64,000 nt of DNA from Macrotis lagotis (taxonomy: Eukaryota; Chordata; Mammalia; Peramelemorphia; Peramelidae). Under the pieces are notes generated by a model that was given only the letters and a program-made list of their open reading frames with translations, did not search any database and was not told the origin of the DNA. Within the stretch, counting starts at the first letter, position 1; each line of letters starts with the position of its first letter. Location: contig NC_133663.1 of assembly GCF_037893015.1 (NCBI RefSeq), positions 1,650,878-1,714,877 on the forward strand, read 5' to 3'. Both the position numbers and the translations under genes were made by a program. This document shows positions 11,801 through 23,800 of this stretch, in pieces.

Positions 11801-14800
11801 TTTAAGGTTTTTTTGCAAGGCATTGGGGTTAAGTGGCTTGCCCAAGGCCACACAGCTAGGTAATTATTAAGTGTCTGAGATCAGATTTGAACTCAGGTCC
11901 TCCTGACTCTCGGGCCGGTGCTTTATCCATTGCTCCACCTAGACGCTCCAATGAAATACTATTGTGTTCTAAGAAATGATGAGCAGAATGTTTCAGAAAA
12001 TCTTGGGAATATTTATATGAATGAAATGAGCAGAGCCAGGAAAATAATGTACACAGCAATAGTAATATTGTAACAGTAACTGAAAAAGTTAACTACTCTT
12101 CTTAAGACAGTGGTCCAAGACAGTTGTCCAAAGGATCCATGATAAAACATTCTTTTCATCTCCTGGGAGAGGACTGATAGATTCTGGTATGGATTGAACT
12201 ACACTTTTTTTTTTTTAATATTTATTTATTCTCATTTTGTACAAATAATGTTTTTTATACATTAATAAAATATTCTTGTTTAAGAATAAACAAAATACCC
12301 CTCCCCCCAAAAATATAGGCTTGCTTGAGCGATAAAGGGGAGAGAAAAAAATTAAAATTAAAATTAAAAAAAATAATAGTAATAATTGTAGGTATGGCCA
12401 GGTTGGAGCAGTGGACAGAGCACTAGCCCTGGAGCCAGGAGCACCCGAGCCCATATCTGGCCCCATACACCCAACAATAACCCAGCCGTGGACATGCAAG
12501 CCACCCCAACCCCACTGCCCTGCAAAAACCAAAAAAAGAAAAAAAAAAGACCTAAAATAAAATAGTGATAATAGTAGGGGCAACTGGGTGGCAGATAGAG
12601 CACTAGCCCTTGAGCCAGGAGCACCTGGGTCCAAATCCGGCCTCAGACACCCAATGATCACCCTGCTACGCGGCCCCAGGCAGGCCAACCAGCCCCATTT
12701 GTCCTGCACCCTCCCCAAAATAATAATAATAATAATGAAAAATATGCTTGTCTGTGTTCCAACACCACCAACTCTGTCATCCGTGGATCACATTCTTTAT
12801 GATAAGTCCATCACAAAAGTTACTTCCATATTTTTTCACTGTTGCCATTGCTGATCACAACTCCATCCTTTTGTATTTCTCCACTACCATGTACTATATT
12901 TTCTCTCTCCTTTCACTCTGACTCTGCTGTAGGGTAGCTGAGTGGCACAGCAGACAGATCCTTGGCCCTGTGGCCAAGAGGCCCCAAGCCCCCATACCAC
13001 CCCTTAGGCCCAGCATCCACCTGGCCCAATGGTCCCAGACAGGCCATCCAATCCCAGCCCCTTGCAAGAAGTAAAAAAGAAAATGTGTTATATCTGACCA
13101 CTCTCCCCCCATGGTCCATCCTCTCCTCCTTTATTCACATCTCCACCCCTTCCCCCTGTCCCCCCCCCCCTTCTTACTCCAGATGCCTATACCCCATTGA
13201 GTATATTTGCTGTTTCCTCTCCTAGCCACCTCTGATGAGAGCAAAGATTCCCTAATTTCCCCTTGCCTTCCCCCCTTCCATATCATTGCAATAGCTCATT
13301 GTAACAAAGGAAAATTTTATTACATGAAATATCTTGGCCTATTCCCTCTTTCCTTTTTCTTTCTCCCATTACATTTCCCTTTTTTTTTCTATTGACTCTA
13401 TTTTTACATAATATTTTATCTTCAAATTTAGCTTTCTCCTGTGCTTCATCTATAAAATCTCCTTCTATCTGCTCTGTTAATTGAGAAGGTTCATATGAGT
13501 CTTATCAGTGTCATTTTTCAATACAGGAATACATGTAGTTCATCATCATTAAGTCCTTCATATTTTCCCCTTCTCCCTCTATGCTTCACCTGAGTCCTGT
13601 ATCTGAAGATCAAACCTTCTGTTCAGCTCTGGCCATTCCAACAGGAACATTTGAAATTCCCCTGGTTCATTGAAAGTCCATCTTTTTCCTTGGAAGAGGA
13701 GATTCATTTTTGCTGGGTAGTTGATTCTCAGTTGCATTCTAAGCTCTCTTGCCTTCTGGTATATTATATTCCAAGCCCTACAAGCTTCCAGTGTAGCTGC
13801 TGCTAAGTCCTGTGTGATCCTGACTGCAGCTCCATGATATTTGAACTGTGTCCTTCTGGCTGCTTGTAATATTTCCTCTTTGACTTGTGAGTTCTAGAAC
13901 TTGGCTATAATATTCCTGGGGGTTGGTTTTTTGGGTTCTCTTTCTCGGGGGGATCGGTGGATTCTCTCCATTTCTATTTTGCCCTCTGCTTCTAGAATAT
14001 CGGGGCAATTTTCCTGTAGTAATTCTTTGAAAATGATGTCAAGGCTCTTTTCCTGATCATGACTTTCAGCTATTCCAATAACTTTTAAATTATCTTTCCT
14101 AAATCTGTTTTCCATATCAGTTGTTTTTTCAATGAGATGTTTCACGTTTTCTTCTAATTTTTCATTCTTTTGGTTTTGAAGTATTGAGTCCTGATTTCTC
14201 GTAATTCAGCAATCTCTCTGATTTCCATTCTTTGTCTGAAGGATTTGTTCTCCTCAGAGAGTTTTCTTATCTCTTTTTCCATCTGGCCAATTCTGCTTTT
14301 TAAAGCATTCTTCTCCTCAATAACTTTTTGAACTGTTTTATCCATGTGACCTAAGCTGGTTTTTAACATGCTATTTTCTTCAGCATTTTTTTGGATTTCC
14401 TTGACTAAGCTGCTGACTTCATTTTCATGTTTTTCCTGCATCTCTCTCCTTTCTTTTCCCAGTTTTTCTTCTAACTCCCTCATTTGATTTTCAAAGTCTT
14501 TTTTGAGCTCTGTCATAGCCTGAGCCCAATTTCTGTTTTTCTTGGAGTCTTCAGATGTATGAGCTTGTGCTTCCTCATCTTCAGACTGAGTGTTTTGATC
14601 CTTCTTGGGCTCACAGGCAAAATATTTCTCAATGGTCTTCCTCTTGTTTCTTTGTTTGCTCATTTTCCCAGCCTTAGCCTGTTTTTGGGGTGCTTCCTGA
14701 GGTTTTGGGACACTCCCACAATGGTCTCAGTGTGAGAGGCTCTGTCCTCCCTCCTGGTCTGTTAATGACCATAAGCGCCCCCCTCTGCCACAGGGCTGAG

Positions 14801-17800
14801 GTCGGGGGGGCCTAGACTGCGATCAGGATCTGAATGTGGTCAGAGCCCCAGTGTCCTGTTCCAGGGGCAGAGGACAGAACTCAGCAGTCTCTCTCCACTT
14901 CCTCCCTATGCTCAGCATGCTCATGCCATGGGGTCTCCTGCTTACCCACTCTGCCTGCTTCTGTTTCCTGAATCTGGACTACCTTGGCCAAGCTGCTGTC
15001 TGTGTGCCCTGAGGGCTGGGCTTCACGTGCTCGCTCTGGCAGAGGTCCCCCGCTGTTGCCCCAACTTGTGCCTGGTCCTCCCCAGGCCTAGGTCAGGAAA
15101 CTGCCCTGGGACTGCCTCTGGGAGGCTTAAGTTCTTTCACTCTAGCAGGCCACCCCTCTGGCAGGCCACCCCTCCGACCCCGGGGAGCAGAGCCTTTCTG
15201 CACTTTTCCAGGTTACCTTGAGTAGGAGAACTGCCTCACTAGGTCCCTCTGTGGGTTCTGTCTCTTGAAAATTTAGTTAGAGTCCTTAGTTTATAAGTTT
15301 TACGAGAGAGCACCTAAGAGAAGATCCTCTCTTGTCGCCATCATGGCTCCACCCTGAAGTACACTTTTTTAAAGCTTTATTTTTATTTTGTTTGTGTTGT
15401 CTTTTGCAAAATGGCTACTATAGAAATATTATCACCAAATGATGGGAAATATATCATCAAAATCAAATTGTTTCCCTTCTCAAGGAGGAAGCAAAGTTGG
15501 GAGGGAGAGAGAATTTGGAATTCAAAATTTTAAACACTGATTGTTAAAATTTTTTACATGTAATTGGGAAATATTTAAAGAAATAAAAAGAGTGATTTTT
15601 GTAATTGTGTTTTTCTTGATCTATAGACTCTCAAGAGTTTTATACAATCTGTAGTTATTTTAAATGGAATTTACCTTTTTAGCTCTTCCTATTGGTTTTG
15701 TAGATGATACACAGAATTACTTCTTTTTGTCTGCCCTTAGTCCATCTGGTTTTTCTCAACTCGTTCATATAACCGGCATCTCTAGCATTGTAAAATACTG
15801 GTGGTAACAGTAGACATCTTTGCTTTACCAGATCTTGATTTTCACAAAAAGGGCAACAATTTATTTTCATAACATATCATTTTGGCTCTTTTGTTTTAGA
15901 GAGGTGCAATTTGAGAGAGCTTCTTATCTCATGATACTGATCGTCACTGTTCTGCTTCTTTGGGCAGATGTGAGAAAGGAGTCATGTCCTTAGTCAATGT
16001 AAGGAATTGTATCCGTTTCTATCAAACTGCAGAAGAATTGAATGCTACCACTTTGATGAATTATTGTGCAGAAATCATTGCCAGCCACTGGGTAAGTTCT
16101 GCTCCCTCTCTCATCTTTGCTGTTTCTGTCATCTGGGAATTCCTGTGGTCAGAGGAAATGTTCTGGGAGAAGGTAGTTTTGGTTTTTTGGGGTTTGAGTT
16201 TGGGTGGTAGGCATCGCTGCTGAAATAATCTACCAGGATGCTGGTTTTATGTGGTGCTCTAAGCCCAGGTTCAGGGGGCAGAAAAATAACCCTGAACTGA
16301 GCATTCTCCCGATGCTTCCTGTAGAAAAAACTGAGTCACCATTGACATGCTGCAGTCATAGTCATTCCTTTAGGCTGCAGAAGTAAAACAAGACAATCCC
16401 TTGCTTCCTTCCATGTCATTGAAGTTGAATAAACTTAGTTTGACAGCATCAAGTCTTCACCGTCTCCACTGTGGGCTTTTCCCCTTCAGCCCTACACCCC
16501 ACCTTCCTCACTTGGCAACTTCCTTTTGTATGTTTACTCCCCCTTAAAGTCGGGGGCTCTCTTTTGTGTTTGTATACATAGGAATATATGTATAGCACAG
16601 GGTTAAGAAATGCTGATTGATTGGTTGACTGCTTAAGCAGTGAGAAGAGAGGGCACTGGGCTGGGGGAACAGCTTGGGGATGAGTCTAGAGATGGAGTGT
16701 TGTCCTTAAGTGCTCAGAAGGGGAGTTTTTACACACACCCACACACATACACATTTAGAATTGATGCACACCTACAGAGATATATTTCTATATGCAAACA
16801 ACTTTTACATATAATTTGTGTATAGTTATGAGATATATAAAAGTGTTATAAGTATATTTATGTATATATCAAACTTTGTATACAGTATAACACAGGTGCC
16901 CACAAAAAATTAGAGTGGAAAGGTGGAAGGACAGTTGCTGCCCAGTAGAGTACAGTGCAGGAAGGTACTCTTTCTAGCTCTTACTGCTGTAACTTACTTG
17001 TTGTCTATAGAAATGCTGAGGATTTATGAGGGTTTATTTTCTATCTGCGACTTTGCTAAAGTTGCTTATTGTTTCTCGTAGTTTTTAGATGATTTTTTAG
17101 GATTCTCTAGGTATACCATCATGTCATCTGCAAAGAGTGAGAGTTTTGTCTCTTCCTGCCCAATTCTAATTCCTTCCATTTCTTTCTCTTCTCTTATTAC
17201 TAAAGCTAACATTTCTAACACAATATTGACTAGTAATGGTGATAATGGGTATCCTTGTTTCACCCCTGATCTTATTGGAAATGTCTCTAAGCCTATCCCT
17301 GTTGCATATAATGCTTGTTGATGGTTTCAGATAGATACTGCTAATCATTCTAAGAAACAGTCCATTTACTCCTATATTATCTAATGTTTTTAGTAGGAAT
17401 GGGTGCTGTATTTTGTCAAAGGCTTTTTCACATCTATTGATATAATCATAAGATTTCTGATAGGTTTGTTATTGATATAGATAATAATACAGTTTTCCTA
17501 ATTTTGAACCAACCCTGCATTCCTAGTATAAATCCTGGTCATAGTGTATTTTCCTAGTGATAATTTCCTGTAATCGTTTTGCGAAGATTTTAAGATTTTT
17601 GCATCTATATTCATTAGAGAGATTGGTCTATAATTTTCTTTCTCTGTTTTAACTCTTCTTGGTTTAGATATCAGCACCATATTGGTGTTATAAAAAGAGT
17701 TAGGCAGAGTTCCATCTTCACCTATTTTTCCAAAGAGTTTATATAGAATTGGAACCAATTGTTCCTTATATGTTTGATAGAATTCACTTGTGAATCCATA

Positions 17801-20800
17801 TAGCCCTGGAGATTTTTTTCTTAGGGAGTTCAATTGTTGAATTTCTTTTTCTGAGATAGGGTTATTTAGGTATTTAATCTCCTCTTCATTTAACCTGGAC
17901 AACTTATATTTGTGTAAATATTCATCCATTTCACTTAGATTATCAAATTTATTGGGATATTGTTGGACAAAATAATTCCAAATTATTACTTTAATCTCTT
18001 CTTCATTGGTGATGAGTTCACCTTTTTCATTTATGATACTAGCAATTTGGTTTTCTTCTTTTTTAAATTAAATTAACTAGAGGTTTATCAATTTTATTGG
18101 TTAGGAGTGGACTCTTGGAGCCTGTTGACCAGGGCAGCAGCATGGTCAGACCAGCAGCACTTTGGGAAGGTTCCTTTGTCTGCTGAGTTGTGGGAGAAGG
18201 GAGTGGAGAGCCAAAGAGAGACAATGAGCACACCGCTGCAGTCCAAGTGGAAAAGAGACAGAGGGTAGTGATCGGGGAGGCTACCTCAAATGGCGATGTA
18301 TTTGGGGGGAAAGAATGAGTTTTATTTAAGATGCCCATCAGATGTGTGATTTGGAATGCTCAGTAGGCAGTTGGTGATGTCAGGATCCCCTGTGTTGGTC
18401 TGGGAATCAGCTGCCTAGAGATAATTGAGTTGGGACTGATGAAGTCACCAAAAGGAGAGCAGAGGACAGGCCATCCTTGTTTGGATTTGCCTTTTCCCTA
18501 AATAACCTACAGCCTACAGAAACCAAACTTGTCATCTTTTTAAAAAAGTGAACATAGTATGCATTTAGACTCTGTGGTTTTCCCCTCTGGATATGAATGG
18601 TCTCCCAAGAGTTGTCCTTGACCTCTGAACTACTGAGAGGAGCTATGCCCATCCTAGTTGTTCAACTCACAGTGTTGTTGTTAATGTGTACAATGTTTTC
18701 TTGGTTCTGCTCCCTTCGCTGAGTGTCAAGTTCTTTTCTTTCTTCTCTAAAGGCCTCACAGCATTCATATACCATAACTTTTTCATCCATTCTTGAATTG
18801 ATAGGCATCCCCTCAATTTCCAAAGAGCTGCTATAAATACTTTGGACATGTGAGATTTTTCCTGTTTTTTCTGATTTCTTTTGGATATAGTCCTAGTATA
18901 GTATTGATAGGTCAAAGGATATGATTAATTTTATTGCTTTTTGGGTAAAGTTCCAAATTGCTCCCCAGAATGGTTGGATCAGTTCAGAACTCCACCAACA
19001 ATGCATTAATGTCCCACTTTTCCCACATCCTCTCCAATTTTGATCGTTTTTCTTTTTTTCATTTCAGCCAGTCTGATAGATATGAGGTAATATCTCATAG
19101 TTGTTTTATTTGAATTTCTCTAATAATTGTGATTTAGGACATTTTTTCATATAACTACATATAGTTTTAATTTCTTCATCTGAAAACTGCCTGTTCATAT
19201 TCTTTCACCATCTGTGAGATGGGGAATGACTTGTAATCTTATAACTTTGATTCAGTTCTCTATATTTTAGAAATGAGTCCTTTATCAGAATCACTAGCTA
19301 TGAATATTGTTTCCCAGCTTTCTATTTTCCTTCCAATCTTGACTGTGTTGGTTTTATTAACACAAAAGCATTTTAATTTAACATAGTCTAAATCATCCAC
19401 TTTGCAATTTATACTGTTCTCCATTCCTTATTTGGTCTGGAATTATTCTTAAAGCAAGTCAAGAGGTTGTTCCCTCACCATCTCACACCTATCAGACTGG
19501 CCAATATGACCAGAAAGAACAATGATCAATGTTGGAAGGGATGTGGGAAATCTAGGACACTAGTGCATTGTTGGTGGAGCTTGCAAATTCATCCAACCTT
19601 TCCTGGAGAGCAATCTGGAATTACGCCCAAAGGGCAACAAAAATATTGCATCTCCTTTGATCCAGCAATACCACTTTTGGGTCTATACCCTGAAAAGGTG
19701 ATGAAAAAGGGTAAAAAAGGGCAATAAAAATGTGCATAACCTTTGATCCAGCAATACCACTACTGGGTCTATACCCTGAAGAGATTATGAAAAAAGGTAA
19801 AAACACCACTTGTACAAAAATATTTATAGGAACCCTGTTTGTGGTAGCAGAGAATTGGAAATTGAGGTGCTGTCCATCAATTGGGAAATGGCTTAACAAA
19901 CTGTGGTATATGTATATCATGGAACACTATTGTTCTATTAGAAACCAGGAGGGATGGGATTTCAGGGAAGCGTGGAGGGATTTGCATGAACTGATGCTGA
20001 GTGAGATGAGCAGAACCAGATGAACAATGTACACCCTAACAACATGGGGGGGATGATCAACCTTGATGGACATGCTTATTTCATCAGTGCAACATTCAGG
20101 GACAATTTGGGACTCTGTGATGGAGAATACCAAAGAACTGTGGAGTTTGAACAAAGACCAAGGACTGTTACCTACAATTTAAAAAAAAAAAATGTCATAT
20201 CGTATGTACAACATAATTTTGCTATCTCTAATATTTTATTTTCTCCTCAAGCATCTGATTTCTCTCTCATCACATTCAAGTGAGAGCAATGTATACCATG
20301 AAAGGACTAAGACTGCCTTCTGTGGGAGGTGGGGAAGGAAAGGAGGGTAGGGAAAAATTGTAAAATTCAAAACCTTGCAAAAAATGATAGGTAGAAACTG
20401 CTGATAAATGATAGGAAAACTGATAAAATATATTTTTAAAAAAGAAGTTGTTCACCTCTCTGCTTTGGAAAGAGAGAAGGGGAGGATGCCTCTGGGCTTG
20501 CTGTTCCAGCCTCCTGCCTCCGAGGTCTCCAGGTGGTGGCGTAGGGGGCCAGGCAAGCTGCCAGGGTCTCTGGCTCATGCATTGGTTTCCTCCACAGGAC
20601 GATCTGAGTAAGGAGGACTTTAGCAGTATGAGCGCCCAGTTGCTCTACCAGATGATCCGATCCAAGACACAACATCCACTTCACAAAGCCATCCGGCTGG
20701 AGCGTGAGGATGTTGTCTTCCTGTACCTCATTGAGATGGATGCCCAGGTACTGACTGCCCACCCTGAAGACCCGGAGGCGAGAAGGGGGAGGAGGGGCAG

Positions 20801-23800
20801 AGGGCCCCCCAGGGGAACAGGTGCCAGGTGAGATAGGCGACGTGTACACGCATTGTCCGAACTCCTCTGTCTGGCTGCCTGGATCAGAGGCAAGAACCCC
20901 TGGGATTGGTGTGTGCTGTGTCCTTGATGATTGCTCACCCACTCAACTGTTTGTAATAGCTGCCCTTGAAGCTGAATGAGCTGGATCCCAATGGAGATCT
21001 CGCTTTAGATCTCGCCCTTTCTCGAAGACTGGAGAGCATTGCTACCACCCTGGTGAGCCACCGAGCGGATGTTGACATGGTGGACAAGAATGGGTGGAGC
21101 CTGCTGCATAAAGCCATCCAGAGAGGTGAGGCAGGGGAGGTGGATGGTCAGGCTGTGCCATCCCTGGGAGGGGGGTTCTCCTATGACTCGTGCCTTTCTC
21201 TAATCTTTACCTGCCTCCGTCCTGGGCTCTGCAGCTCTGGAGTCAGGTGACAATTGAACTCACCCTATTCTAAGCAATTCAACTTCAATTTCTGGAAGTG
21301 ATTAGGGCTGTTCCCCAGCAAGTCCACAGACTTTCCTGGTAGACAAAATTCAGTGTTCTCTAGTGGGATGAGAGGCCTGATGGGCAGGGAATGGGACTCA
21401 GTTTCCTCATCTGTCAAATGGAGATAATAATGCTCTAGGACTTACCTTAAGGGTTATTGGAGATCAGGCTTTTGAAGGGTTAGATCTGGTTGGGTGGTTG
21501 TTCTGTTGAGTATATTACGACAAAACTAGACCCTCACAGCAGCTGAAGAACTGGACTGGAGTTAGGAAAACCTGAGTTCAAACCTGAATGTCTGTCCTTC
21601 CTCTGCTCCCTCTTCTGCACTTCTCCCCTTTCCCTCCTCTATTTCCTGGTGGAGTGAAATACATTTCTCTACCTAAATGTTTGTGCTCTTCTTTTCACTG
21701 GGGATGCTTGGAGGCCCTCTGTTCCCTCAGGGTCCATTTTCCCCTTTCAGGGCTCCTCAGATGATCCCCTTTGCCTCATTCCCAGTCCTCTCCTCCTGGA
21801 GCATGGTGACTGCTGCCTTGACTGGGGTCCTGCCCAACTGCCAGCTTCCATGGGGTTTTCATTTGGGGGTCTCTTTCAAGAAGCAAGTGCAAGGACCAGC
21901 GGCTTCTTTCCCTCTCCTCTTTGCCTTCTGGCCCCAAGCGACATGGGCAGCTTTCTTTTAAGGCATCTGACAGTAGAAGGCCTCTAGGTTCTTGTTTCAG
22001 TCAGGACTTTGGGTGCTCTGGTGACTCTTGTTTTTCTCCTTGATCTTTTTTTTTCCAGATCAGTTGTTTTTTCTGTGAGAAAGTTGCATTTCCTTCTGTT
22101 TTTTCAGTCTCTTGATTTGGTTTGAATGTTTCTTGTTGCCTCCCAGTCATTGCCTTCCCTTTGGTCCATCCACATTTTGAAGGAGGTTGTTCTTGTGCCA
22201 AGCTTGACCATTCCCTCTCCCAGTCTTTCTTTCCTAGCTCATTACTTTTCACATTTTTCTGAGTTTTCTCATTTCATAAACATCCAGCTTGCAACTTGAT
22301 TTTGAACTTGATGTTAGGGCTGGACCCTGAGACCCCCTGAAGGGCAGGTCTGGCGCTCTGACATCTGGGGTTTGATGGTCTGGTGGTCTGGCAGCTGTTT
22401 TCTTGGGCTATTGAGTACTGAGTTTTTCAGGGTCTCAGGGACACATGGACCCTGTGGGTCACTTCAGTGTTCCTTGGGGTGTGAGGCAGATCTGATCTAG
22501 GGAAGAGTCTTGACTGCTGCCCCTTGGTCTGAGCTCTGCAGTTTCTGACTTGAGTCTGGATCTGAACTGCTAGAGTTTACCCATACCAACCCCCTGGAAC
22601 ATTCTCTGGGTCAGAGCAACAGCAGGGTTTCCTGCCTGGTTCCTGGTTCATTCTTTTTTTATTTAAGGCAATGGGGTTTTGAGAGACTTGCTCATGCAAC
22701 TAGGTAATTATTAAGTGTCTGAAGTTGGATTTGAATTCAGGTCCTCCTGACTCTAGGGCCAGTGCTCTCTCCACTGCGCCACCTAGTTACCCCACTGGTT
22801 ATTTCTTTATGATGGGAATGAGACCCTGCCCTATGTCTAAGATCCAAGGTCTCCTGCAGCTGCTGGTGTTGCTGTCACCCAAGGGTTTCTTACCTCAGAA
22901 TGCCACCCCAATTAACAGGACCCCTTTGATCTCTGCTCTGGGGAGTGGGTGACAGAGCTCCCAGTGAACACCCCAGGGGTGGCTCCAGTGTTCACAGACT
23001 TCCTTGTCTTTCTCCCTCTATCACTAGGACTTTATCTGGATTTCTTCATCCTGCTTTAATCTGGTGCATTTTTTAGATAACTTTGGGGAGTTGGTGGAAG
23101 GGAGCGTGTCATACTGGTTCCTGCTCTACCATCACAGCTTGCACCTCATCTAAAACCTCCATCCTCAAAGTGTCTCCCCCCATTGCCATCTGGTGCCAAG
23201 GTCTGTTGGTTCTCTCTGCAAAATCTGTACACCCCCTTGTCTGCTCTGACATTGCCCCTCCCTGGTTTAGGCCCCTTTCCCCTCACTCATGGACCACTGT
23301 CATAGCTGCTGGGGATCTGCCCATTGCTCAGAAGGCTCCAGTGGTTTCCTCCCCCTTGTAGGAGCCGATGCTAGCTGTTCAGTTTGGTATTCAATACCAG
23401 CCAAGACACTTGGACTCAATGTTCCTGGCCTTGCTGGTCCGGGCCTTTTTAGGAGTTGTGGTTCTCCCTGTGTGGAGCACTCGCCCATCAGACTGGGAGC
23501 TCCTCGAGCATGCCATGGGGCTTCAACTTCTCCAAGGGCTGCTCTGACATTGTCTTAATGTCCCTTTCTCTCAGACCTGGTGCCTTTGCCCATCTTATGT
23601 TCTGGACCTTGGAAATCACTCTTTTCTTGACTCCTTTGGGGTGTCAAGGGCTGCCCTGACCTGGATTGTGGGGGTGCCATGACCCCAGCCAGCCCCTCAG
23701 CAGATGCCCCTCAGAGTGTGGTCACCTGGACACTCCTGCAGGGGCATCGCACAATCAGAGTCAGACCCCACCAGAGAGCCAGTGCTCTTTGCTCCTCGAT

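Larger units (their letters stand above)
12211..15355 (-). mobile_element. HAL1-like (ORF1-only L1) retrotransposon with target duplication
   Basis: A - strand non-LTR element is inserted in the old L1. It is flanked by a near-perfect 15-bp target duplication (gaactacactttttt at 12196-12210; gaagtacactttttt at 15356-15370). On its own strand it begins ggtggagccatgatggcgac, has a GC-rich 5' UTR of about 0.7 kb, an ORF1 remnant (14663-13579) with coiled coil and RNA-binding parts, a long 3' region holding three SINE-like modules, and ends aataaataaatatt plus poly-A. No endonuclease or RT sequence is present. This is the layout of half-L1 (HAL1) elements, which rely on L1 enzymes in trans. Confidence 0.8.
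7080..15600 (+). mobile_element. Old L1, + strand, interrupted by five SINEs and a HAL1-like insertion
   Basis: ORF1-like sequence (7080-7690) is followed by endonuclease, RT and C-terminal ORF2 sequence (7860-12195) and a 3' UTR that resumes at 15371 and ends in A-rich sequence near 15590. Recognisable diverged pieces include a segment coding [20 protein letters not shown]-like text near 8840-8900, the aatgcagggctg RT region near 9785 and the ORF2 C-terminus near 11440-11780. Many stops and indels make it long dead. Insertions are SINEs at 7700, 8250, 8409, 10679 and 11787, and the - strand HAL1-like element at 12211. Confidence 0.75.

Noticed and set aside
12364-12718. Small membrane-protein-like open frames (Leu/Tyr/Phe-rich) on the - strand
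   Set aside because: They are translations of A/T-rich and SINE-like modules in the 3' region of the HAL1-like element. The hydrophobicity comes from poly-T-type sequence.
18655-20445. Twin-priming inversion of a single L1
   Set aside because: The two oppositely oriented fragments cover overlapping ORF2 sequence and differ in divergence, whereas twin priming gives complementary, non-overlapping parts. Two insertions are more likely.
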